Positions 1-7,868 of a stretch of 28,507 nt of DNA are shown piece by piece; position 1 is the first letter of the stretch, and every line of letters begins with the position of its first letter. The notes beneath the pieces were generated by a model. The model worked only from the letters and a program-made list of their open reading frames with translations, did no database searches and had not been told where the DNA came from. The position numbers were made by a program, and so were the translations under genes. The DNA is from Prevotellaceae bacterium. Its GTDB lineage: Bacteria; Bacteroidota; Bacteroidia; Bacteroidales; UBA932. The stretch is taken from the NCBI GenBank assembly GCA_031257655.1, contig JAIROF010000168.1, forward strand, positions 1-28,507, read 5' to 3'.

Positions 1-7
1 ACGCTAT

Positions 8-93
8 CGCCCCGTCCCGTAGGGACGGAATGAAAAATATGTTTTTAAACAGGTGCATTAACAATCACATTCCGTCCCTAACGGGACGGGGCG
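8..93. repeat. Pair of inverted palindromic repeats (REP-like)
   Basis: Positions 8-32 and 68-93 are inverted copies of each other that differ by a single inserted base. Each copy is itself a palindrome with the arms CGTCCC and GGGACG. Together they make an 86-bp inverted unit around an AT-rich centre. The same core recurs at 126-140 and near 24.4-24.6 kb. No coding role is seen. Confidence 0.75.
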
Positions 94-125
94 GGTAGGG
101 AGCATTTCGTTTTCTACCGACATTT

Positions 126-140
126 CGTCCCTACGGGACG
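126..140. repeat. Single palindrome, same core as the 8-93 repeats
   Basis: Arms CGTCCC and GGGACG enclose a 3-nt loop (TAC). This is a third copy of the palindrome family in the first 143 bases. Confidence 0.65.
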
Positions 141-189
141 GCCCAAATTGATTCCACCTTCACACAAATAACGGTAGCGCCAACTACTC

Positions 190-280
190 TAACTACTTAC
201 CACTAACTACTAACTACTAACTACTAACTACTAACCACTTACCACTTACCACTCACCACTCACCACTCACCACTCACAAC
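190..280. repeat. Tandem array of 13 heptamers
   Basis: Thirteen exact 7-bp units run without a gap. They grade from TAACTAC through TAACCAC and TTACCAC to TCACCAC and TCACAAC, changing by one or two bases at a time. The last unit ends one base before the stop codon (282-284) of the minus-strand PKD protein gene, so the array occupies the immediate 3' flank of that gene. Confidence 0.9.
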
Positions 281-281
281 A

Positions 282-2654
282 CTACCTCCCCCTCAGCACC
301 GTAATTGCGCCCTTGTACACCTTTCTGGTATCGCCAAACGTGATGATGTAGTAGTAGGTACCGGCGGGGAGAACATCTCCGTGCCGGTTTCGGGCGTCCC
401 AGTCGTTGCGGTATCCGGTGCAGCTAAAGACGACCGCGCCGCGCGCATCTATCACGCGCACCTGCGCGTCGGGATAGGATTCTATGTTGCGCACCGTCCA
501 CGTGTCATTTTCGCCGTTACCGTCCGGCGTGATGATGGTAGATGGCGTTATTCGCTGCGTATCCTTCACGCGGACAATCACGCTGTCGTAGGCTACGCAG
601 CCGTTTTCGTCCTCCACCCTCACCTCGTACAGCGTGGCGACGGTTGGGGCTACTGCGGGGTTGCTCACCGCGGTGTTGGCTATTCCGGGGGCGCTGCTCC
701 AGCTGTAGGCAACGCCGCCGTCGGCCTGCAGCACCACGCTGTAGCCCAGCTCCACGGAGGTGTCGGGGCCGGCGCTTGCCGCCGGCAGCGCGTAGACCGT
801 TGCCAGCCGCTCAACGCTATCCCGGCAACCGCCAACCGCGCTTTGCACCCGCAGCCGCACCTGCTTGCCTCCGCTGCTTGCGTAGGTATGCTGCGGCGTT
901 CGCAGGCTTGAGGTCGCCCCTTCGCCAAGCTCCCAGAAGTAGCTCAGCGTTTCCCCCGACGTTATGCTTGCCTTGCCCGTAAAGCTGGTGGTGGCGCCCA
1001 CGCATACGGAGGTGGCGTCAAAATCGGCTTTGGGCAGCACGTGCACCCGGGCTGCTTGCGTCAGCCGGTGGGCGCAGCCCTTGTCGCTGGTTACGCTGAG
1101 CGTCACCGGGTACGACGCCGCGTTGAGGTAGCTGTGCGCGGGGTTAGCCTGGGTAGAGGTTGCGCCGTCGCCAAAGCTCCACTCGCAGGCCGCAATAGCC
1201 CCTGCGCTCACGGTGGAGGCGTTGGCAAAGCGGCTCTCCTCGCCCAGGCACACGTCGGGCACGGTGAACGCCGCCAGAGGAGCCGGGTGCACCACCGCCG
1301 ACACGCTGTCCGAAACGGCCTCGGGGCAAACGCCGTTCTTTACGCGGCATCGGTACAGCGTTGTTCCGGTGAGGCCGGCGTAGCTGAGGGTGGGCGAGGC
1401 GTGCGCCACGTTTTGCCAGCGTCCGTCCACCTCGCGCCTTTGCCAGCCGGTCACGCTGCCCGCATAGCCCAGCAGGGCGAGCTCGCCCGATACCGCGCCA
1501 GGGCAGTGCTCCCCGCCGCCGCTTACAGCGCCCGCCACCGATGCGGCGTCCACCTGCACGGTCGTTTTCTCCACAGCGTCCGCGCATCCGCCGACAGCGC
1601 TTTGCACCGTCAGCCGTGCCCAGCGGCTTCCGCTGCCCGCGTAGGTGTGCTGGGGATTCACCTCGGTGGAGGTTGCCCCCTCGCCGAACTCCCAAAGGTA
1701 GCTCAGCGCCTCCCCCGAGGCAATGGAAGCCTTGCCGGTAAAGACGCTGGGGCTGCCCACGCACGCGGGGGCAGCGTCAAAGTCGGCCTTGGGCAGCACG
1801 TGCACCCGGGTTTCCTGCGATAGCCGGTGCGCGCAGCCCTTGTCGCTGGTCACCGTGAGCGTTGCCGTGTACGAGGCGGGGTTGAGGTAGGCGTGCGCGG
1901 GGCTGATGGAGGTAGCGCTTGCGCCGTCGCCAAAGCTCCACGCTCTGGCGGCAATGTAGCCGGCGCTTACGGTGGAGGCGTCGGCAAAGCGGCTCTCCTC
2001 GCCCATGCACACGTCGGCCACGGCAAACGCCGCCCGAGGGATGGGGTACACCTGCACCTCCACGCTGTCCGACGCCACCTCCGGGCAGGCGCCGTTCTGC
2101 ACGCGGCTTCGGTACAGCGTTGTCACCGGGAGGTTGTAGAAGCTGAGGGAGGTGGAGGTGGAGGGTTGCGCGACGTTTTGCCAGCTGCCGTTTGCCTCGC
2201 GCTTTTGCCAGCCGGTCACGCTGCCCGTGTGCCCGGACAGGGAGAGCGCGCCCGAGGCTTCGCCAAGGCAGTACCCACCGGCGCCGCCTATGGCGCCCGC
2301 TGCCGACGCCACGTCCACCAGCACGCTCACCGGGCCAACGGTGTAGGTGGCGTTGCACGCGCTGTCGTAGTAGCGCGCTTTGTAGTAGCGCGCCTGCTTC
2401 AGGTTGCGGTAGGCGTACTCGGTAGCCGATACGTTATCCTCGGCGTACCCGTTGAACGATTCGGTGTTGCTGTACAGCCAGCCTTCCACGCGAATGCTGT
2501 CCGTGGGCGTCAGGTAAACATGCCCGCTGTTGCCTTGCTCGCAAACGGTGGCGCTTCCCGCCAGCGCAATGCTGCGCGGGCAGGTTGCCGCGCGTAGCGG
2601 CTGCGCAGATAGGTTGAGCGCAATGCAGCACAGGAGAAGGGGGGATTTTTTCAT
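282..2654 (-). CDS. PKD-repeat surface protein with type B T9SS sorting domain
   Basis: Predicted secreted adhesin-like protein of 790 residues. I chose the ATG at 2654 because it begins a signal peptide (MKKSPLLLCC..., cleavage near residue 22); a longer reading frame back to 2801 only adds a basic tail. The body holds cysteine-containing Ig-like modules alternating with PKD domains (WSFGDG and WEFGEG motifs), carried in two copies of a roughly 253-residue block. Residues 703-790 are a gliding-motility type B C-terminal domain (TIGR04131-like): TPDGNGENDTW, then DARG, then LPAGTYYYII. Such proteins are exported by the type IX system, usually with a neighbouring PorP/SprF partner; one lies two genes upstream at 4575-6014. 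The gap to the preceding gene is 67 nt, so co-transcription is likely. The ligand is unknown. Confidence 0.88.
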   Translation of the reverse strand: MKKSPLLLCCIALNLSAQPLRAATCPRSIALAGSATVCEQGNSGHVYLTPTDSIRVEGWLYSNTESFNGYAEDNVSATEYAYRNLKQARYYKARYYDSACNATYTVGPVSVLVDVASAAGAIGGAGGYCLGEASGALSLSGHTGSVTGWQKREANGSWQNVAQPSTSTSLSFYNLPVTTLYRSRVQNGACPEVASDSVEVQVYPIPRAAFAVADVCMGEESRFADASTVSAGYIAARAWSFGDGASATSISPAHAYLNPASYTATLTVTSDKGCAHRLSQETRVHVLPKADFDAAPACVGSPSVFTGKASIASGEALSYLWEFGEGATSTEVNPQHTYAGSGSRWARLTVQSAVGGCADAVEKTTVQVDAASVAGAVSGGGEHCPGAVSGELALLGYAGSVTGWQRREVDGRWQNVAHASPTLSYAGLTGTTLYRCRVKNGVCPEAVSDSVSAVVHPAPLAAFTVPDVCLGEESRFANASTVSAGAIAACEWSFGDGATSTQANPAHSYLNAASYPVTLSVTSDKGCAHRLTQAARVHVLPKADFDATSVCVGATTSFTGKASITSGETLSYFWELGEGATSSLRTPQHTYASSGGKQVRLRVQSAVGGCRDSVERLATVYALPAASAGPDTSVELGYSVVLQADGGVAYSWSSAPGIANTAVSNPAVAPTVATLYEVRVEDENGCVAYDSVIVRVKDTQRITPSTIITPDGNGENDTWTVRNIESYPDAQVRVIDARGAVVFSCTGYRNDWDARNRHGDVLPAGTYYYIITFGDTRKVYKGAITVLRGR
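815..2332. repeat. 759-bp tandem duplication inside the PKD protein gene
   Basis: Stretches such as GCAGCACGTGCACCCGGG at 1034 and 1793 recur with a constant offset of 759 bp, exactly 253 codons. The copies are roughly 815-1573 and 1574-2332. Each encodes one Ig-like module (GWQ+RE...W at its start) followed by two PKD modules. The copies have diverged but still align without frame changes. The outer limits are approximate. Confidence 0.8.
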
Positions 2655-2721
2655 TTTTATAAATATTGACATTAACATTAAAGTGTTGCGCGTTTGGCGT
2701 GGCGTCTTTTTTCGGCGCCTG

Positions 2722-4578
2722 CTACCCTGGCTTGCGGGCTTTCCACGGGATAACCGTAAAGGAGTAGGCGTAGGCAATGCTCGCCATCCACTCCTGCGCA
2801 TGGCGGACGCCGCTTGAGGTGTTGTGGCTTGTGGTAAAGTTGCCGCTCCCCGACAAGCTTACGCTGTGCTTCTTGTAGCCGTATCCCACGGTCAGCCGGA
2901 CAACGTTCGACCGGCGCCCTCCCTGGTCGGATTGCGAGCGGATGAAAGAGTAGGCAACGGTTGACTTAACTTTGTTTTTAAAAAATGATTTTGACGACGA
3001 AAAATTCAGCCCCAGCGAGCGGTTTACGGAGCTGTCCACCGCGAGGTTGCCAAAGGATAGCGTCAGGGTGTTGCCCCATTCGGCGGGCGTGTAGGTCAGC
3101 CGGTAGCCGAGCGAGGCGTTGTTCATGCGCGTTACGCTTTCCTCCACCTGCGTAAAGCTGCTGTTGATGGTGTTGGCCGCCTGGTTGCTGTAGGCCCCGC
3201 TAACGGCGTGCTTAAAGTCCCCCTTGCCGAAGCCGTACGATGCGTTAACGTTAACGTTGTCGGTCAGCTGCGCATACTTTATGGAGTCGTCCACGATGAG
3301 GCGGTTGGGCTGGCTGCTGGAGGTGAAGTTGGCGTAAGCGCCCGACAGGCTGAGCTGCTCCATGGGCGTGCAGGTAACGCCCACGCTGCTGATGTAGCGC
3401 GTGCTGCTGGCCGCCTGCAGCCCGCTCAGGTTGTCGCGCTGAAGCCCAAAAGAGCCGGAAAGCCCCAGCTTGCCCTCCAGCAGGTTAAGGCCTCCGTTGG
3501 CCTGAATATCCTCAAAATCGTTGGTCAGGTAGAGCGTCCCCAGCGACCGGTAGCCGGGGTCAACGCGGTTGTACCCCGCGCCGAGCGAAAACACCTCCGC
3601 CTGGTAGCCGACGGACGCGCGCCAGGCGCTGTAGTAGGAGGAGGACGTTCTGGGGCGAAAAAAGCCGCCCAGGTTGTTGGCGTAGGTGTACGCATCAAAC
3701 TTTTCGAGGGGCTGGTTCAGGTCGCCGGTCAGCGCGCTAAAAGCGTACTCCAGCTCAGCGCTCACGTGCTCCCCAAAGCGGTGCCGCGTGTTTAGCCCAA
3801 CCACGGCGTTTTCCTGCGGAGCGATACCCATGGCCGTCATCAGGCTGTCGTACTTTCCGCTCACATCTTTGGCCTTGAAGACGATAATATCCGCGTTGTG
3901 CTCGCGCGTACCCAGGGTGAGCATGGCGCCGTAGCCCCAGCGCTCGTACGCCGGCTGCTCGTAGGAGGGCGAGAGCGTATCGCCCATGGGGACGGACTGG
4001 CTAAAGCGCCCGTAGAGGGCTTTGCCGCTGACAAAAAAATTCTCCGGCGCCACCTCCACGCCGCCGCCAAGAAAGGTAACCCCCGACAGGGTGTAGGTAG
4101 AAAGCTGCATGCTGCGCCACCCGATGTGCGCCGTCACCGCCTTGTACCGCGGGCTTACGCCGTAGCGGGCAAAGGATGGCCGGTTGAAGGTTTTGTTTTG
4201 CGACATTACGCTCGCCGAAAACGGCAAATCCAAAACGCCCAGCACGTTGATGTTCACGTTGGCGTTGAGCGCGTAGCTCCACGGGTCTTTACGGCGCTGG
4301 TCGCCCGCGTGGTAGAGCGTATTGGTCAAGCTCATCCCGCCGGAAACGGTGACGGGGGCAGCCCGTTTAATCTGCTCAATATCATGAGCATAAGCGCTGC
4401 CAACTCCGGAAAACAGCGCAAGCAGCAGCAGCAACCGTCGCTGCAACCGTCGCTGCAACCGTCGCTGTCGCTGTAACCGTCGCTGTAACCGCAGCAGCAG
4501 CAACCGCAACCCTAACCGTACCTGCAGCAGCCGCCGTAACAGCCGCCGTAATCCTATATGACGTACCGGCTTGTTCAT
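2722..4578 (-). CDS. Putative outer-membrane beta-barrel protein, unrecognised family
   Basis: Predicted 618-residue protein. After residue 64 the sequence alternates hydrophobic and polar residues with many aromatic strand ends, as in a large outer-membrane barrel, finishing in SFTVIPWKARKPG. I do not recognise the family. The start is set at 4578, where ATG overlaps the TGA stop of the upstream PorP-like gene (ATGA), which implies translational coupling. The N-terminus is strange: 17 arginines in the first 48 residues, arranged as LQRR and similar repeats, before a normal hydrophobic stretch and cleavage site (LLLLLALFSGVGSAYA). It lies between the PorP-like protein and the T9SS cargo protein, so a role in exporting or anchoring that cargo is a reasonable inference but not shown. 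Confidence 0.75.
   Translation of the reverse strand: MNKPVRHIGLRRLLRRLLQVRLGLRLLLLRLQRRLQRQRRLQRRLQRRLLLLLALFSGVGSAYAHDIEQIKRAAPVTVSGGMSLTNTLYHAGDQRRKDPWSYALNANVNINVLGVLDLPFSASVMSQNKTFNRPSFARYGVSPRYKAVTAHIGWRSMQLSTYTLSGVTFLGGGVEVAPENFFVSGKALYGRFSQSVPMGDTLSPSYEQPAYERWGYGAMLTLGTREHNADIIVFKAKDVSGKYDSLMTAMGIAPQENAVVGLNTRHRFGEHVSAELEYAFSALTGDLNQPLEKFDAYTYANNLGGFFRPRTSSSYYSAWRASVGYQAEVFSLGAGYNRVDPGYRSLGTLYLTNDFEDIQANGGLNLLEGKLGLSGSFGLQRDNLSGLQAASSTRYISSVGVTCTPMEQLSLSGAYANFTSSSQPNRLIVDDSIKYAQLTDNVNVNASYGFGKGDFKHAVSGAYSNQAANTINSSFTQVEESVTRMNNASLGYRLTYTPAEWGNTLTLSFGNLAVDSSVNRSLGLNFSSSKSFFKNKVKSTVAYSFIRSQSDQGGRRSNVVRLTVGYGYKKHSVSLSGSGNFTTSHNTSSGVRHAQEWMASIAYAYSFTVIPWKARKPG
4432..4485. repeat. 12-bp tandem repeat in a signal-peptide region
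   Basis: On the plus strand CAACCGTCGCTG occurs three times in a row (4432-4467), followed by a half unit and TAACCGTCGCTG. Read on the minus strand it encodes repeated Leu-Gln-Arg-Arg at the start of the outer-membrane protein. Unit length is a multiple of three, so gain or loss of a unit would keep the frame. Confidence 0.85.
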
Positions 4579-6014
4579 GGCTTGCCGGTTGGTTGTTGGA
4601 GCGCCCACACGTTCCCGTATGCGTACCTGCCTACGCCCAGCTCGCGCAGCCGGCGATACTCCTGCTGTACCTCCTTGGGGCTATGCGCCACTTTGGTGTA
4701 CACGTAGTAGCCGTTATTCAGCGCCAGAATTTCGGTAGGCAGCTGTATTTCGCTTTGCAGCAGGTGCTGGTATCGCTCTGCGTAGCCTCGGAGGAGGTAG
4801 TAGCCCACCACAACGTAGTAGGCGCTGGTGGGCGTGCTGTCGGGCGTGCTGTAGAGCGTGGCGTCGGGCGGCAGGGTATCGGCGGCAAGGTACGCCTCGT
4901 GCATGCTTTTTAGCTCGGCCTGCGCAGCCGCCGACATTTGCCGGAGGTAGGCTACTTCGCGCTCCAGCGAATCGATTTTGGACTGCTGCCGCCGCGCGCG
5001 CTGCCGGTCTTCCTCCTGCGCCTGCTCAATGCGCTCCACCTGCTCAAAGCTTTCCTGATTCAGCCGTCGGAGCGCCTCAATATCGCCGGGCGATACCCGC
5101 CCGGGCTTTACCTGCGCAGGCTGACCTATGCGCACGCCAACGGAAACTTGCTGCGTAAGCCCAACGTAGCTTTTGATTGTTGCCGGAGGGATTTCTGCCG
5201 TGTAGCCGAGGCTGAGCTTATCGTAAAGCCAGATGGCGGCGCTGCACGAAAAAGCCCCCTCCCACGTGTAGCCGCCGCTCACGCTCACGCCGTACGGGAG
5301 GTACGCGCAGTTGAGGCGTAGCGACGGCGATACCGGAAGCCCCTGGTCGCTGTACAGGTAGAGCAGCGCCCACGCCTCAACGATTTCGGAAAAGGTCTTT
5401 ATGTAACGAATGCTAAAGCCAAAGCTGCGAATCAGCGCGTAGGCATTTTGATACCCGCTGGTGTAGTCCCGATAATCGTAAGCGCTGTTAAACAGCCGGT
5501 AGGCCGCTATGCCAACCTCCAAAAAGTTGGAAAAGGCGTACAGCAGCCCCAGATTTGCGTTGAGGCGCGTTTGCCGCTCTTGCCCCGACACGATGCTCAA
5601 TTCAAAAGGGTTGTCGGCAACAATCCGGTCAAAGTCGATTTTGTTTTGGAGCAGCCCCAGCGAAACGGCCGGGCTGAGGCGCTGCCGCCGGCTCAGGCGA
5701 AAGCTGTGCCGGTAGCTCAGGTAGCCGCCCGTGTTGGCAATCACGTTGCTTTGCTCGTTGAACAGCATCACGCCCAATCCGGCCTTTTGCGGCTGCAGGC
5801 TGTGCTCCAGCGAGAGGTACTGCTGCTGGGGTGCGCCCGGCATCCCGCTCCACTGCGCGCGCACCTGCAGCGACGCATACGTAAGCTCCTGCATAGCGGC
5901 GTAGGCCGGGTTGAGCAGGTAGCACGACGTGCTGCTCTGGTTGAGCGACACATCGGGGTGCGCCATAGCCAGCGCCGGGAGGAGATGCAGCAAAAGGTAA
6001 AAGAATTTTTTCAT
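4575..6014 (-). CDS. PorP/SprF-family T9SS-associated protein with SPOR-like C-terminus
   Basis: A 479-residue outer-membrane protein. ATG at 6014 starts a clean signal peptide (MKKFFYLLLH..., cleavage near residue 18); in-frame codons further upstream look non-coding. Residues 20-300 match the PorP/SprF barrel pattern, including the early LNPAYA segment and a GVGIRIG-like strand end (SVGVRIG). Residues 312-375 are charged and heptad-like, probably a coiled coil. Residues 398-473 start YYVVVG and resemble a SPOR peptidoglycan-binding domain; the SPOR lipoprotein at 21444-22040 has the same YYVVVG. PorP/SprF proteins assist secretion or attachment of type B T9SS cargo, and such a cargo gene lies downstream at 282-2654. 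The stop overlaps the next gene's ATG. PorP-plus-SPOR is an unusual architecture. Confidence 0.82.
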   Translation of the reverse strand: MKKFFYLLLHLLPALAMAHPDVSLNQSSTSCYLLNPAYAAMQELTYASLQVRAQWSGMPGAPQQQYLSLEHSLQPQKAGLGVMLFNEQSNVIANTGGYLSYRHSFRLSRRQRLSPAVSLGLLQNKIDFDRIVADNPFELSIVSGQERQTRLNANLGLLYAFSNFLEVGIAAYRLFNSAYDYRDYTSGYQNAYALIRSFGFSIRYIKTFSEIVEAWALLYLYSDQGLPVSPSLRLNCAYLPYGVSVSGGYTWEGAFSCSAAIWLYDKLSLGYTAEIPPATIKSYVGLTQQVSVGVRIGQPAQVKPGRVSPGDIEALRRLNQESFEQVERIEQAQEEDRQRARRQQSKIDSLEREVAYLRQMSAAAQAELKSMHEAYLAADTLPPDATLYSTPDSTPTSAYYVVVGYYLLRGYAERYQHLLQSEIQLPTEILALNNGYYVYTKVAHSPKEVQQEYRRLRELGVGRYAYGNVWALQQPTGKP

Positions 6015-6034
6015 AGCCAAATATCTAAAAAAAA

Positions 6035-6123
6035 TGCATGTGTCAGATAAAATGCTTGGCTTTAGATTGTTAAGTGAAAAATTAACACCACCCGACACAT
6101 GTGCAACAAAATTAGATGAAAAA
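6035..6123. repeat. Degenerate direct copy of the IS1380 left region
   Basis: About 89 bp here align with 6265-6352, where the transposase reading frame begins; both start TGCATGTGTC and share AAAATGC, GTTAAGT and the ACATGTG...CAACAAA segment. I judge identity at roughly two thirds by eye. Each copy contains a dyad (CATGTGTC...GACACATG in this copy). It is probably a relic of an earlier insertion of the same or a related element. Confidence 0.6.
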
Positions 6124-6137
6124 TAGGAGCTTTCCAA
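6107..6137 (-). promoter_or_regulatory. Candidate Bacteroidetes promoter for the PorP-like gene
   Basis: On the minus strand TAATTTTG (6114-6107) fits the TAnnTTTG -7 element, and TTGG (6137-6134) lies 20 nt upstream as the -33 element. Transcription would start near 6100, giving a leader of about 86 nt. The site falls inside or beside the IS-related repeat at 6035-6123. Confidence 0.4.
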
Positions 6138-6263
6138 GCATGTGAAAATAAAAATCAAGCCCCCCTATCTCGCTTAGCTGTAGTTGAGGTACAAGAGCTA
6201 TTTTTGCAGCTAAAAACAAAATGAATAGATTTAAATAGTTTAACCTAAACAAATAGAAAATAA

Positions 6264-7654
6264 TTGCATGTGTCGAATAAAATGCGTGTCTTTGTGGCGT
6301 TAAGTAAAAAAAACAACGCTATGCGACATGTGAGCAACAAAGATGCTAAAAAGTTGGCATTTAAGCCAGGCCAAGCCGGAAAAAGCTTCACGGAAGAACG
6401 CTTGACAAGCTACGCCGGGTTGACCGTGCTTTGGGATTACCTGCGCTCACAGGGCCTGGGAAGTGAGTTAAACAGGGTATTCGAGACGGCAAAAGCGAAC
6501 GCATCGCGCTTCTGCACCGCTCAGCTGATGCTGGCCGTCGTGCTGGCCAACCTATCGTGCGTGCGCCGCCTGTGCAGGATTGCCACCTTCACGCAAGACC
6601 CGCTGGTAAGCCATCTGCTGGGGTTACCCAAAGGTTGTAGATGAAGACACCTTCAAAGTGCGCCTGCAAAGCCTTGGAGCGCGAGGCGCACACCAGCTTC
6701 AGGAGTTGTTGTTTCCATTTACAAAGGATTGGATAGCGAAATGCAACCTGAGCAAAATAGCGATAGGCTGCGATTCCACCGAGCAAACCGTTTACGGCCA
6801 TCAGCAGGGAGCCGCCAAAGGCTATAATCCGCATAAAAAGGGGGCGAAGAGCTACCATCCGCTGCTGTGCTTTTGTACGGAAATGAAGCTGATGGTCAAC
6901 AGCTGGTTTCGGACAGGCTCGGCGTACACCTCCAGCGGGGTTTGTGAGCTCATGCAGCAAACCCCCGGCCGTATTGCCGGGTAAGGTGCGCAAGGTATTC
7001 TTTCGGGCCGACAGCGGCTTCTTCAACGGGAGGCTGTTTGATTTGCTGGAGGAAAAAGGGCATGAATACCTGGTAAAGGTCAAGCTGAAGAACCTGCAAA
7101 GCCTGCTGAAGGATCAGGAGTGGCGCGCGCTAAGCAGCCGGGAAGCGGTTTGTGCATTTGAATACCGGGCAAAGGATTGGAAAAAAGCAAGGCTGTTTCG
7201 CGCCATCCGCGTTGTGACGGGCTACGTTGAGACAGACTTTTTCGGAAAAATTGTCCGCACTCCCCACTACGACTACTTTTGCTACTGCTCCAACCTGAAG
7301 AATTTGGATGCGAAGCGGCTGCACAGGCTGTACGGGGCGCGGGCGGAAACGGAGAGCTGGATAGCGCATGCTAAGCATCAGCTCCATGCCTGTGGCACCA
7401 TCACCGATGATTTTCACGTAAACGATATGCTGTGGCAGCTGGCCGTCTTGGGGTACAACCTTTCGGTGGTGATGCGCTATCAGGCTGACTATAAAGTATG
7501 GAAGCAGGATCCCGCGACATTCATGCGCTGGTTCATCAATGTTCCGGGTAAAGTGGTGAGCAATGCGCGAAAGGTGACCGTTAAGATGTCCTCCCGCTAT
7601 TGGTATGCTCCTGTCTGGATGAAATTTGCAATGCTGGTGCCGGGCAGCGGATAA
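6264..7654 (+). pseudogene. IS1380-family transposase, two frameshifts
   Basis: Three consecutive frames join into one DDE transposase of about 460 residues. The first part has the family's LTSYAGL segment; the second has CDST (first Asp) and GYNPHKKGAKSYHPLL; the third has FRADSGFF (second Asp) and ARAETESWI (Glu). Each break is cured by removing one base: a G in AAAGGTTG (about 6632-6636) and a C in the run of five C at about 6961-6965. All catalytic residues are present and the rest is intact, so the damage is recent or results from sequencing error at short homopolymers. The start is unclear: TTG at 6264, or ATG at 6282 or 6321. IS1380 elements are not known to me to use two programmed frameshifts. 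Confidence 0.85.
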
Positions 7655-7790
7655 AATGATGAGCGAACCGGTAGAAAAAGCCCTTTTACACATGAAGCCT
7701 CCGCTTTCATGCGGAAGCGCTATGGCTAACGAAGAACATAATGTTAACAAATGCAAGTAAAAATGAGCGAATGACCTGAATTTTTGCACA
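6264..7790 (+). mobile_element. IS1380-family insertion sequence, ends not resolved
   Basis: The element is defined by its transposase (6264-7654). I could not find a convincing pair of terminal inverted repeats or a target duplication, so the limits given are approximate. Left of the gene is a duplicated, dyad-containing stretch. Right of it, 7697-7718 can form an 8-bp hairpin with one wobble. The plus-strand element separates the minus-strand secretion cluster from pbp1A. Confidence 0.5.
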
Positions 7791-7868
7791 AACTACTCTT
7801 CTTGCCAGCAGAAATTGCTGACAGAACACCGTTAAAAATTGCTTTTTTTCGGTGAATGGGCGGTACTT

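Noticed and set aside
190..280. Possible CRISPR array
   Set aside because: Units are 7 bp, contiguous and without spacers; no cas genes are present.
6034..6126. 30-codon plus-strand ORF (MHVSDKMLGF...) before the IS
   Set aside because: It is the degenerate copy of the transposase start region; I list it as a repeat and not as a gene.
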